The translations under genes were made by a program, and so were the position numbers. Shown here piece after piece: positions 17,773-26,474 of a stretch of DNA of 56,133 nucleotides; the stretch's first letter is position 1, and every line of letters starts with the position of its first letter. The notes beneath the pieces were generated by a model, which was given only the letters and a program-made list of their open reading frames with translations, was not told the DNA's origin and ran no database searches. Source of the stretch: JAYZQT01 sp036136335 (lineage in GTDB: Bacteria > Pseudomonadota > Alphaproteobacteria > MPNO01 > UBA830); assembly GCA_036136335.1 (NCBI GenBank), contig JAYZQT010000062.1:1-56133 (forward strand), written 5' to 3'.

Positions 17773-18036
17773 ATGAAACTTCTGCATTGCCCTCATATTG
17801 GTCCTCGCCCGGTGTCGGATTTCACCTATGGTGGAGAAGCGGTCGCCGAACCCGATCCGGACGCCAGCGACGACGGTACCTGGGCGGACCATGTCTTCAA
17901 CGTAAACGGCGCACCCGGTATTCGGCGCGAATGGTGGCATCACGGACCGAGCGGCATCTGGTTCATCCTGGAACGCGATACCCGGACCGACACGGTTGTT
18001 CGGATTGTAGACAGGGAGGAGGCAACCGGTGCCTGA
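17773..18036 (+). CDS. mgdB: N-methylglutamate dehydrogenase subunit B (SoxD-like, zinc site incomplete)
   Basis: An 87-residue delta-type subunit: LHCPHIGPRPVSDFTYGGEA at the N-terminus and REWWHHGPSGIWFILERDT near residues 56-74. Sarcosine oxidase delta subunits bind zinc through two N-terminal cysteines (CxxC) plus a later His and Cys. Here the second Cys is Ile (CPHI) and the later Cys position is Ser, so at most Cys and His remain. This variant pattern is, as I recall, seen in homologues linked to N-methylglutamate genes. AGGGAGGGGA precedes the ATG. Its last eight bases overlap the GTG start of the next gene, so the two are translationally coupled. Confidence 0.82.
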   Translation: MKLLHCPHIGPRPVSDFTYGGEAVAEPDPDASDDGTWADHVFNVNGAPGIRREWWHHGPSGIWFILERDTRTDTVVRIVDREEATGA

Positions 18037-20944
18037 CAGGCTGCCCCCGCAACCTCTGGAATGGATAGACCGGAACGCAGGCATCACGTTGAAGGTTGAA
18101 GGGAAGATCGTAAACGGATTCGCCGGTGACACGATCACCTCCGCGTTACTCGCCAGCGGCGAATGCCTTGTCGGGCGTAGTTTCAAATATCATCGTCGGC
18201 GCGGTCCACTGTCCCTCGCCAACCACGATATCAATGCCCTGTTCGAAGATGGCACGGCGACAAATATCCGCGGCGATGTAACGCCCGCCGCCGACGGGAT
18301 GGATCTCCGGCCGACCAATGTTTCGGGAACGCTGGCACGGGATCGCTGGCAAATCCTGGGCAGAATGGCGCCGTTCCTGCCGGTCGGCTTCTACTACAAG
18401 GCCTTTCATACACCGAAGGCGTTGTTTCCGTTCTGGGAAAGGTGCATCCGCAACCTCGCCGGGCTCGGCAGGGTCAATACCGACGCGCCCATGACCCGAA
18501 TTGCTAAGCGCTATCTTCATACCGATGTTCTGGTTGTCGGCGGCGGTCCGGCCGGCATGGCGGCGGCACTGGCGGCAGCGGACCGGGGCGTCCAGGTGAC
18601 GCTGGTGGACGAAAACCCGCACCTCGGCGGTAGCCTCGATTACCAGCATGTCAACGACCCGGCGGCCGCAGCGCAGCGCAAGGATTTGAAATCCCGGATT
18701 TCGGAGGCGCCGGGTATCAAGGTGATTACCGGCGGCGAAGCCTCGGCAAATTACGCCGATCACTGGGTCCCGGTAACGATGTCGGACGGCATCGTCAAAA
18801 TCCGAAGCCGTACGACTGTATTCGCCACCGGCGTGTTCGAACAACCTGCCGTGTTCCATAACAACGACCTCCCTGGCGTGCTGCTGGCCAGTGCTGCCCA
18901 GCGGCTGATCGCACGCTATGCCGTCAAACCCTGCAACAAAGCCGTCGTCCTGACTGCCAATCCGGAAGGATACCGCGCTGCCCAGGACCTGCTGGAAGCC
19001 GGTGTCGAGATCGCCGCCATTGCCGACACCGGCGACAGTTCGGAACGCGGCCCCCTCGTAGATGACGCGCGAAAACGGGGCATCCCGATTCATGACCGGT
19101 GTATGGTGTACGAAGCGACATCGACCGGTGGACGGCTCGACGGCGTCGTGCTGGCGACCGCAGATGCGGCGGGGAAACCCGATATGACCATGCCGCGCCG
19201 GATCGATTGCAGCGGGCTGATGATGAGCGTCGGCTGGGCGCCTGCGGCCGCCCACCTGTATCAGGCCGGCGGCGATATGCGTTACGACGAGGATGTGGGA
19301 CAGATCGTGCCCGCCGGCTTGCCCGACGGCATTTTCGCGGCGGGCCGGGTAAATGGAGTGTTCAATCTGGGTGACCAACTCGCCGACGGCGCGTATGCGG
19401 GCCGTCAGGCGGCCGCCTATGCTTCGAGTGCGACCCCGGACAATGGCGAGCGGCCACCGCGCGCCCAGCGATCGCATTCCCATCCCTATCCGGTAGTCGC
19501 TCACCCGAATGGATGGAATTTCGTCGATTTCGACGAGGATTTGACGCTGAAGGATCTCGAACGGGCCGCCGACGAGGGCTTCGACAATATTGAGCTCCTG
19601 AAACGCTATTCGACGATCGGCATGGGGCCGAGCCAGGGCAAGCATGCGAACATGAACGGGATACGTATCCTGGCGCGCAAGATGGGCCGTACGATCGACG
19701 AAACCGGCAGCACCACCGCGCGGCCGTTTTTCCACCCCGTGCCCATGTCCAAGCTGGCGGGGCGGCGGCTGCGACCACACCGCCACACGCCGTTACAGGA
19801 ATTTCACGAAACGCGCGATGCCGTTCTCATGGAAGCCGGGATCTGGTCGCGTCCCGAATATTACGGGACTGGCAGAGACAGAAAGACGGCGATCGAAGAA
19901 GAGGTACGCTCGGTTCGCGAAAACGTCGGCATTATCGACGTCTCCACATTGGGCAAGATCGAGGTGGTCGGTCCCGATGCAGCGGAGCTCATGGACCGGC
20001 TCTACACGATGCGCATGTCCAACGTGAAGGTTGGCATGTCGCGCTATGCGCTGATGGTGGATGAAAGCGGAGTCATTACAGACGACGGTGTTGCGGTTCG
20101 TCGGGCGGAGGATCATTTCTACGTCACCACGACATCGGGGACATCCGATTCCGCCTTTCGTGAAATCCAGCGCCGACTGATCGAATGGCAACTCAATGTC
20201 GAGGTCGTTAACCGCACCGGGCAATTGGGAGGGGTAAATGTTGCCGGGCCCCGTTCCCGTTCTCTGCTCGCAGAACTGACCGAGATTAACCTTGATGAGG
20301 AAGTGTTCCCATATCTCGGGGCACGTGCCGGAAGGTTTGCAGGCGGTGATGCATTATTGATCCGTGTCGGGTTTGTTGGGGAACTGGGGTTCGAAATTCA
20401 CATGGCACCAAATGAACTTCGAACCGCCGTTAATCGTATCATGACAGTTGGTGCCAAATTCGGATTGCGGCCGTTTGGCGTGGAAGCCCAGCGTCTCCTG
20501 CGGTTGGAAAAAGGTCATATCATTGTTGGCCAAGACACCGATGGCCTGACCAATCCCTACGAAGCAGCCATGCACTGGGCAATCCACACCAAGAAAGACT
20601 TTTTCATTGGCAAGCGTAGCCTTGAAATACTTAAGGCAAAGAAACGGCGATCGCTTGTTGGCTTTACTCTTGTGAACCAGATGAAAACCCCAGAATTAAA
20701 GGAGTGTAGCCTGGTGATCAATGTGGATGAAATCGCCGGCCGGGTAACCAGTATCGCATTCAGCCCTACCCTTGGCCATTTGATCGGTATGGCGTATGTG
20801 GACGATCAGGTCCTAGAGCAGGGTAACGGCTTTTGTATTCGTGCGAGCGACGGCAGGTTGGTAGATGCCGTAGTCGCAAGGCTGCCATTTATTGATCCAG
20901 AGGGACTTCGGCAGAAAGTCACTGGTGGGGAAAAAGCGGAATGA
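18029..20944 (+). CDS. mgdC: N-methylglutamate dehydrogenase subunit C (SoxA-like)
   Basis: 971 residues with the SoxA domain order. An N-terminal Fer2-like domain (EGKIVNGFAGDTITSALLASG) lacks a full cysteine set. An FAD/NAD domain begins with VLVVGGGPAGMAAALAAADRG near 170 and has the second dinucleotide site near 300. A C-terminal GcvT-like tetrahydrofolate domain runs from about 600 to the end (ENVGIIDVSTLGKIEVVGPD; RVGFVGELGFEIHM). It should pass the C1 unit to tetrahydrofolate. The GTG start at 18029 follows GGGAGGAGG. Base composition is mosaic: 18541-18600 is 49/60 G+C, while 20641-20700 is 26/60, with the change near 20.2 kb inside the gene. Confidence 0.87.
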   Translation: MPDRLPPQPLEWIDRNAGITLKVEGKIVNGFAGDTITSALLASGECLVGRSFKYHRRRGPLSLANHDINALFEDGTATNIRGDVTPAADGMDLRPTNVSGTLARDRWQILGRMAPFLPVGFYYKAFHTPKALFPFWERCIRNLAGLGRVNTDAPMTRIAKRYLHTDVLVVGGGPAGMAAALAAADRGVQVTLVDENPHLGGSLDYQHVNDPAAAAQRKDLKSRISEAPGIKVITGGEASANYADHWVPVTMSDGIVKIRSRTTVFATGVFEQPAVFHNNDLPGVLLASAAQRLIARYAVKPCNKAVVLTANPEGYRAAQDLLEAGVEIAAIADTGDSSERGPLVDDARKRGIPIHDRCMVYEATSTGGRLDGVVLATADAAGKPDMTMPRRIDCSGLMMSVGWAPAAAHLYQAGGDMRYDEDVGQIVPAGLPDGIFAAGRVNGVFNLGDQLADGAYAGRQAAAYASSATPDNGERPPRAQRSHSHPYPVVAHPNGWNFVDFDEDLTLKDLERAADEGFDNIELLKRYSTIGMGPSQGKHANMNGIRILARKMGRTIDETGSTTARPFFHPVPMSKLAGRRLRPHRHTPLQEFHETRDAVLMEAGIWSRPEYYGTGRDRKTAIEEEVRSVRENVGIIDVSTLGKIEVVGPDAAELMDRLYTMRMSNVKVGMSRYALMVDESGVITDDGVAVRRAEDHFYVTTTSGTSDSAFREIQRRLIEWQLNVEVVNRTGQLGGVNVAGPRSRSLLAELTEINLDEEVFPYLGARAGRFAGGDALLIRVGFVGELGFEIHMAPNELRTAVNRIMTVGAKFGLRPFGVEAQRLLRLEKGHIIVGQDTDGLTNPYEAAMHWAIHTKKDFFIGKRSLEILKAKKRRSLVGFTLVNQMKTPELKECSLVINVDEIAGRVTSIAFSPTLGHLIGMAYVDDQVLEQGNGFCIRASDGRLVDAVVARLPFIDPEGLRQKVTGGEKAE

Positions 20945-21456
20945 ATACTGTCCTGGAAATAAATCCACAGGAGAATTTTGAATTTCTTCATGTGAAGGGC
21001 CCCGATGCCGAGGCCACACTTGCGGAAGCCTATGGCGATGTACCTGCTGGGTGGTTCCGATACACGGAAATCCCGGACGGGTTTCTTGCACGTCTGGGAG
21101 TTCGGGAATTCTACATATTCGGCCGGCCGCGCACCTCTGTTTCTGCCGGACTTTCAGTCGAGAATGTTTACTGTTTTCCTCGAAACGATGCGGTATTTGC
21201 AATCCGCGGACATCGCCGTATTGATTTTTTACGTGAACTTTGCGCATTTGATTTTGCCGCCAGTGGTGGGGATGAACTGATCCTCGCCAATATGGCCGGC
21301 GTCTCTTGCTGGTTCAAAATGCCAGCTACGGATGACGCGGACCTTTTGGTTGGATCCGATCCAAGTTATGGCGACTATATGGCCGATACGCTGAACCGTA
21401 CTCTGGCTGAGTTTGTCTCGGCGACCGGCCATGAGGCCCCACAGAGCGAAAGGTAG
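20941..21456 (+). CDS. mgdD: N-methylglutamate dehydrogenase subunit D (SoxG-like)
   Basis: 171 residues, starting in an ATGA overlap with the stop of the C subunit. It matches the gamma-subunit (SoxG) family weakly but consistently: NFEFLHVKGPDAEATLAEAYG at the start, LARLGVREFYIFG in the middle, and YCFPRNDAVFAIRGHR then ANMAGVSCWF towards the end, a shortened GcvT/YgfZ-like fold. In the sarcosine oxidase complex this subunit packs against alpha and helps form the folate-binding cavity. Position between mgdC and gmaS, with tight coupling, supports the assignment more than sequence does. Confidence 0.78.
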   Translation: MNTVLEINPQENFEFLHVKGPDAEATLAEAYGDVPAGWFRYTEIPDGFLARLGVREFYIFGRPRTSVSAGLSVENVYCFPRNDAVFAIRGHRRIDFLRELCAFDFAASGGDELILANMAGVSCWFKMPATDDADLLVGSDPSYGDYMADTLNRTLAEFVSATGHEAPQSER

Positions 21457-21460
21457 TGAT

Positions 21461-22786
21461 ATGGAACTCTCTGATGCCAAGGAATTTCTTTCCGACAATG
21501 ATGTGAAGTTTGTACTTGCGCAATTTGTTGACATACACGGAGTAGCAAAGACCAAAGCTGTTCCTGCAGGGCATCTCGAGGATATCGTCACTGATGGGGC
21601 GGGGTTCGCGGGATTTGCAGTCTGGGGCCTCGCGCAGGAGCCGCATTCGCCGGATTTCATGGCAAAAGCTGATCTGACAACACTGTCTCTTGTTCCCTGG
21701 CAACCCGGCTTCGCCCGCGTTGTCTGTGTGGGGCACGTGAATGACAAACCCTATCCCTACGATAGCCGTTACGTTCTCCAGCAGCAGATCGCGCGTCTGT
21801 CGGAACGAGGCTGGACGATGAACACGGGGATTGAACCTGAAATGTGTCTTTTGAAGAAAAATACCGACGGGAGGATCATTGTAGCGGACGAAACTGATAA
21901 CCTTGACAAGCCCTGCTACGATTATAAAGGTTTATCGCGGTCCCGGGTTTTTATTGAGAAATTTGTTGGTTCTCTGCAGCAGGTTGGCTTTGACGTGTAT
22001 CAGATTGATCACGAGGATTCGAACGGCCAGTTTGAGGTCAACTACACCTATTCGGATGCCCTGACTTCGGCGGACAGACATGTATTCGTTCGCATGGCAG
22101 GAAGCGAGATCGCAAACGAACTCGGCCTGATCTGTTCATTCATGGCCAAGGTAGACGCCAATCGTACTGGCAATGGCATGCATCTGCATATTTCGATGTC
22201 GGACGGCGATACCCCTAATATATTCCAGGATGATTCCGATGCCCGCGGGATGGGCCTGTCGGAGACCGGGTATCATTTTCTCGGCGGTATCCTTCATCAT
22301 GCGAAAGCGCTGTGTGCATTGGCGGCGCCTACCGTCAATTCATACAAGCGCCTGGTGATCGGCGAAGCGCTGTCAGGCGCAACCTGGGCACCGGCCTATA
22401 TTTCCTACGGCGACAACAATCGCTCGGCGCTTGTGCGTATCCCTTATGGCCGGCTGGAATTGCGGCTTGCAGACGGCGGCTGCAATCCTTATCTGGTCAC
22501 CGCTGCGCTGATTGCCGCTGGGTTGGACGGGGTGGACAACAAACGTGACCCGGGCGAGCCGCTGAACATCAATCATTACACCGCCGACCTTACGTCGAAG
22601 AATATCGACGTCCTACCGCAAAGCCTCGACCGGGCACTCGATGCCCTTGAGGCGGACACGCTGTTCGCCGAAACGCTGGGCCAGGGCATCATCGACGAAT
22701 TCGTTCGGATTAAACGCATGGAATGGACCGAGTACATGCGGCACGTCTCGGACTGGGAAGTCGATCGCTATCTGGAATTCTTTTGA
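21461..22786 (+). CDS. gmaS: Gamma-glutamylmethylamide synthetase (glutamine synthetase family)
   Basis: 441 residues of the GlnT/GmaS branch of glutamine synthetases. The beta-Grasp N-domain is present (VKFVLAQFVDIHGVAKTKAVP). The catalytic domain follows with GIEPEMCLLKK, the metal-ligand region YQIDHEDSNGQFEVN, GNGMHLHISMSD, and RLELRLADGGCNPYLV near the C-terminus. It ligates methylamine to glutamate with ATP, giving gamma-glutamylmethylamide. ATG at 21461 follows the mgdD stop by four bases, and a longer in-frame start inside mgdD is rejected. The subfamily cannot be proved by eye, but its place between mgdABCD and mgsABC makes GmaS far more likely than ordinary glutamine synthetase. Confidence 0.88.
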   Translation: MELSDAKEFLSDNDVKFVLAQFVDIHGVAKTKAVPAGHLEDIVTDGAGFAGFAVWGLAQEPHSPDFMAKADLTTLSLVPWQPGFARVVCVGHVNDKPYPYDSRYVLQQQIARLSERGWTMNTGIEPEMCLLKKNTDGRIIVADETDNLDKPCYDYKGLSRSRVFIEKFVGSLQQVGFDVYQIDHEDSNGQFEVNYTYSDALTSADRHVFVRMAGSEIANELGLICSFMAKVDANRTGNGMHLHISMSDGDTPNIFQDDSDARGMGLSETGYHFLGGILHHAKALCALAAPTVNSYKRLVIGEALSGATWAPAYISYGDNNRSALVRIPYGRLELRLADGGCNPYLVTAALIAAGLDGVDNKRDPGEPLNINHYTADLTSKNIDVLPQSLDRALDALEADTLFAETLGQGIIDEFVRIKRMEWTEYMRHVSDWEVDRYLEFF

Positions 22787-22801
22787 GCCCGGGAGACTAA
22801 A

Positions 22802-23707
22802 ATGTGTGGAATTGTCGGACTTTATCTTAAAAACCCTGATCTTGAAGAGCGTTTGGGTGAGCTGTTTGCACCAATGCTTATCGAGATGACGGACCGGGGC
22901 CCGGACAGTGCGGGGTTTGCAATCTACGGAGACGAAGTGGCAGAGGGGTTTATCAAACTGACCCTTCAACACAGCGACGAGACCTTTCCATGGGCTCTTC
23001 TGGCGTCCGGTCTTGACGACGAAATGGGAACGAAAACCGACATGTTTCAGAACGCCACGGTTGCTGTTCTCAAGGTTGAAGGCACCGAAGTGGCAGCCCG
23101 ACGGCTGCTTCAGCATCAATATCCGGATGTACGGATCATGAGTATCGGCCGTAGCATCGAAATACTGAAGGAAATTGGGCTGCCACAGACAGTGTCTGAT
23201 CGTTTCAATCTTCCCGGCATGCGGGGCAGCCATATCATCGGGCATACAAGGATGGCCACCGAAAGTGCGGTGACAACGGAAGGATCACACCCATTTTCCA
23301 CGGGTATGGATTTATGTCTGGTACATAATGGCTCGCTGTCAAACCACAACCGGCTGCGGTCCTCTCTCCAGCGTTGTGGCATTGAGTTTGAAACCGATAA
23401 CGATACCGAGGTGGCGGCCGGCTATCTGACTTGGCGTCTCCGTGAAGGTGCGACGTTGCAGGAAGCGCTTGAAGCGGCCCTGCGTGACCTGGATGGTTTT
23501 TACACATTTGCCATTGGAACACGGGACGGATTTGCCGTGCTGCGTGACCCGATCGCTTGCAAGCAGGCGACGATGGCGGAAACCGACGAATATGTTGCTA
23601 TGGCCACTGAGTACCGGTCTCTTGCAGGATTGCCCGGGATTGAAAATGCTCGAATCTGGGAGCCCGAACCGGGGCACGTATACACTTGGGGACGGGAAGC
23701 GGCCTGA
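22802..23707 (+). CDS. mgsA: N-methylglutamate synthase subunit A (class II glutamine amidotransferase)
   Basis: 301 residues beginning MCGIVGLYLKN, so Cys2 becomes the N-terminal nucleophile of a class II (Ntn) amidotransferase. Further family marks are DRGPDSAGFAIYG (about 38-50), IGHTRMATESAVTTEGSHPF (about 143-162) and LVHNGSLSNHNRLR. In N-methylglutamate synthase this subunit hydrolyses the gamma-glutamyl amide bond, and the methylamine released is passed to the other subunits. GGGAGA precedes the ATG. Homologous to GlxB and to the amidotransferase domain of glutamate synthase, split here into its own gene. Confidence 0.87.
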   Translation: MCGIVGLYLKNPDLEERLGELFAPMLIEMTDRGPDSAGFAIYGDEVAEGFIKLTLQHSDETFPWALLASGLDDEMGTKTDMFQNATVAVLKVEGTEVAARRLLQHQYPDVRIMSIGRSIEILKEIGLPQTVSDRFNLPGMRGSHIIGHTRMATESAVTTEGSHPFSTGMDLCLVHNGSLSNHNRLRSSLQRCGIEFETDNDTEVAAGYLTWRLREGATLQEALEAALRDLDGFYTFAIGTRDGFAVLRDPIACKQATMAETDEYVAMATEYRSLAGLPGIENARIWEPEPGHVYTWGREAA

Positions 23708-23728
23708 CTGGCTGCAGGGATTGGATTT

Positions 23729-24412
23729 ATGAAAAAAATAGATCTACAGAAAGAAAGCGTCAGGGAACTCAACCGGATGCTTCATCGTCCGCCAGACAGC
23801 GCTAGCGAATCGACCTGGGAAGTTTTCCATCCGGGTGGACAGCATAATATTGCCTGCGGTCTCGATCAGAAGATTGATGTCCGAATCGAGGGCCATGCCG
23901 GGTATTACTGCGCTGGTATGAACAAACAGGCCAACATCACCATCGCTGGCAATGTTGGCGTCGGCGTTGCCGAGAACATGATGTCAGGCCGTGTGCACGT
24001 CGAGGGAAACGCCGGCCAGTCGGCCGCCGCCACAGCGCACGGTGGCCTTCTCGTGATTGAAGGCGATGCTGCCGCAAGGTGCGGAATTTCCATGAAAGGG
24101 GTTGATATCGTCGTAAGCGGATCGGTTGGTCATATGGGAGCTTTCATGGGACAGGCAGGCCGCTTGGTGGTGTGCGGAAACGCTGGCGATGCGCTCGGTG
24201 ATTCCCTTTATGAAGCGCGGATTTATGTGAAGGGTGACGTTGCTTCCCTCGGCGCCGATTGTGTGCAAAAGGAAATGCGCGACGAACACGTGCGTGAGCT
24301 GGACGAGTTGCTCAGCGTTGCGGGGACAAACGAAAAAGCACTGAATTTCACGCGCTATGGATCGGCGCGAGAGCTCTATCATTTTAAAGTTGGCAATGCC
24401 TTGGCGTACTAG
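23729..24412 (+). CDS. mgsB: N-methylglutamate synthase subunit B (GXGXG beta-helix)
   Basis: 227 residues matching the C-terminal GXGXG domain of glutamate synthase. A right-handed beta-helix shows repeated turns: IEGHAGYYCAGMN, IAGNVGVGVAENMMSGRVHV, VEGNAGQSA, VVSGSVGHMGAFMG and VCGNAGDALGDS. It is a structural subunit linking the amidotransferase and FMN subunits. Homologous to GlxC/FwdC-type proteins. It lies 21 bases after mgsA and 14 bases before mgsC, all in one transcript. Confidence 0.87.
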   Translation: MKKIDLQKESVRELNRMLHRPPDSASESTWEVFHPGGQHNIACGLDQKIDVRIEGHAGYYCAGMNKQANITIAGNVGVGVAENMMSGRVHVEGNAGQSAAATAHGGLLVIEGDAAARCGISMKGVDIVVSGSVGHMGAFMGQAGRLVVCGNAGDALGDSLYEARIYVKGDVASLGADCVQKEMRDEHVRELDELLSVAGTNEKALNFTRYGSARELYHFKVGNALAY

Positions 24413-24426
24413 GAAAGGGAAACTTT

Positions 24427-25752
24427 ATGACTGAACAGAAGCCAGGGCTACGGGAATCGAGCCTTTTCAATCGTGATGTCATCCACGAAATCCAGAGAGC
24501 CGCGGAGACTGGTATCTACGATATTCGTGGTTTTGGCGCAAAACGGTCATTACCGCATTTTGATGATCTTCTGTTTCTTGGGGCGAGCGTATCCCGCTAT
24601 CCCCTTGAGGGATATCGCGAACAATGTGACACCCATGTAACTCTCGGTGACCGGCTCGCGGAAAACCCAATTGAAATTGATATACCAATCACGATCGCGG
24701 GAATGAGTTTTGGCGCACTTTCGGCCAATGCCAAGGAAGCGTTGGGGCGTGGCGCGTCAGAAGCTGGGACAAGTACCACGACTGGAGATGGCGGGATGAC
24801 GGCGGAAGAACGCCGGCACTCCGACAAGCTGATATACCAGTACCTGCCGTCGCGTTACGGTATGAATCCTGACGACCTCAGAAAGGCGGATGCCATCGAG
24901 GTGGTCATCGGTCAGGGCGCCAAACCCGGTGGAGGGGGAATGCTGCTCGGACAGAAGATCACTGAGAGGGTAGCGGAAATGCGAACCCTGCCTGCCGAGA
25001 TTGATCAGAGAAGTGCCTGCAGGCATCCCGACTGGACCGGCCCCGATGATCTGGCGATCAAGATTACCGAGCTTCGCGAAATCACCGACTGGAGAGTGCC
25101 TGTCTATGTGAAGGTCGGGGCAACCCGTACATACTACGATACTGCGCTTGCCGTGAAGGCCGGCGCCGACGTGGTAGTGCTTGACGGCATGCAGGGCGGA
25201 ACTGCAGCAACCCAGGACGTGTTCATAGAACATGTCGGTATTCCCACCCTCGCCGCGCTTCCACAGGCAGTCGAGGCGCTTCAGGAAATGGATATGCATC
25301 GGAAGGTGCAGCTCGTTGTGTCGGGCGGTATCCGTTCGGGTGCCGATGTCGCCAAATGCCTCGCTCTCGGCGCTGATGCGGTATCGATCGGAACGGCGGC
25401 ACTGATCGCTTTGGGATGCAACCATCCGAGGTGGCAGGCAGAGTATGAAAAAATAGGATCTGCGGCTGGTTTTTACGACGACTATCACGAAGGCAGGGAC
25501 CCTGCGGGGATTTCTACCCAGGACGAAGAGCTGGGTGCGCGACTGGACCCGGTTGCGGCTGGGCAGCGGCTCGCAAACTACCTGCGTGTACTCACCCTGG
25601 AGGCCCAGACACTGGCTCGTGCCTGTGGCAAATCACATGTCCTGAATCTGGAACCGGAAGACCTGGTGGCCCTGACCCTCGAAGCCGCTGCCATGGCCCG
25701 TGTTCCGCTTGCCGGGACGGACTGGATCCCGGGTCGTGAAAGGCAGTCTTGA
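24427..25752 (+). CDS. mgsC: N-methylglutamate synthase subunit C (FMN glutamate synthase domain)
   Basis: 441 residues of the FMN-binding glutamate synthase family. TIAGMSFGALSANAKEALGRGASEAG and TTTGDGGMTAEER are the hallmark FMN barrel start. Later come VIGQGAKPGGGGMLLGQKI, VYVKVGATRTYYDTALAVKAGADVVVLDG and SGGIRSGADVAKCLALGADAVSIGTA, which carry the phosphate site. The subunit joins methylamine with 2-oxoglutarate to N-methylglutamate under reduction. AAAGGGAAA precedes the ATG. It ends the eight-gene methylamine cluster, with an 81-base gap before the next plus-strand gene. Confidence 0.9.
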   Translation: MTEQKPGLRESSLFNRDVIHEIQRAAETGIYDIRGFGAKRSLPHFDDLLFLGASVSRYPLEGYREQCDTHVTLGDRLAENPIEIDIPITIAGMSFGALSANAKEALGRGASEAGTSTTTGDGGMTAEERRHSDKLIYQYLPSRYGMNPDDLRKADAIEVVIGQGAKPGGGGMLLGQKITERVAEMRTLPAEIDQRSACRHPDWTGPDDLAIKITELREITDWRVPVYVKVGATRTYYDTALAVKAGADVVVLDGMQGGTAATQDVFIEHVGIPTLAALPQAVEALQEMDMHRKVQLVVSGGIRSGADVAKCLALGADAVSIGTAALIALGCNHPRWQAEYEKIGSAAGFYDDYHEGRDPAGISTQDEELGARLDPVAAGQRLANYLRVLTLEAQTLARACGKSHVLNLEPEDLVALTLEAAAMARVPLAGTDWIPGRERQS

Positions 25753-25833
25753 GAGATGGCCACTAACAGAATAACTGGATTCGAAAAAAAAGATCACAGG
25801 TCGAAAAATTTCATTGAATAAGGATCAATTCCC

Positions 25834-26412
25834 ATGTCTGCATGGATTCAAATGATTGCAGATGCGAAGGCAGATTGCGATTTGAAAGATGCCCTGGAAC
25901 TTGCCCGGACGCCCCATGGCACAGTCGATAACGTCCTGCGCATTCATTCCCTCCGGCCAAGTACCATGCGGGCGCATATAGCACTTTACCGGTCCGCCCT
26001 CCATGACGCTGCTAACACGCTGCCTCCCTGGTTTCAGGAAACGATAAGCTCTTACGTGTCCGTTCTGAATGATTGCGGGTATTCGCTTGCCAACCACTGG
26101 GCAAATGCAAAGCATCTGATTGATGATGAAACAAGAGCTGAAGAGATAGAGAAGGCTCTTTCCGCCCGCCGGCCACAGGATGCGTTCAATGGCTCTCATC
26201 TCGCACTTTTGCAATATGCGGAAAAGCTGACCCTTTACCCGGGTGAAATGACGAGGGCAGACATTGATATCCTGAAAAATGAAGGGATAGAGGATGGTGA
26301 GATACTCGAGGCCAACCAGATTGTGTGTTACTTTAACTACGCCAACCGCTGTATTAATGGGCTCGGGGTTACGACCGAAGGGGACATCGTGGGATACTAT
26401 GCCAAACCCTGA
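25834..26412 (+). CDS. Peroxidase-related CMD/AhpD-fold protein with one Cys lost
   Basis: 192 residues of the alkylhydroperoxidase-like (peroxidase-related) family. It has GTVDNVLRIHSLRPSTMRAHIALYRSAL near 27-54, LPPWFQETISSYVSVLNDCGYSLANHW, and a C-terminal ANQIVCYFNYANRCINGLGV. Active AhpD-type proteins carry CxxC before the His; here the motif reads CGYS, so the resolving cysteine is missing and disulfide chemistry is doubtful. AAGGA precedes the ATG. It follows mgsC by 81 bases and is followed closely by the 2OG oxygenase, so it may be cotranscribed with the methylamine genes. Confidence 0.75.
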   Translation: MSAWIQMIADAKADCDLKDALELARTPHGTVDNVLRIHSLRPSTMRAHIALYRSALHDAANTLPPWFQETISSYVSVLNDCGYSLANHWANAKHLIDDETRAEEIEKALSARRPQDAFNGSHLALLQYAEKLTLYPGEMTRADIDILKNEGIEDGEILEANQIVCYFNYANRCINGLGVTTEGDIVGYYAKP

Positions 26413-26474
26413 TATGCGCGTTGCTCAATCAACCGCGGTTGGGTGCTAGAGAACCAAGTTATCTGAGAATCCAA

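Noticed and set aside
18146..19786. 546-codon open frame on the minus strand inside mgdC
   Set aside because: High G+C creates long antisense frames; no domain and no start context support it.
16521..21456. Annotation as sarcosine oxidase soxBDAG
   Set aside because: gmaS and mgsABC follow directly on the same strand, and the delta subunit is of the zinc-poor variant, so N-methylglutamate dehydrogenase is more likely.
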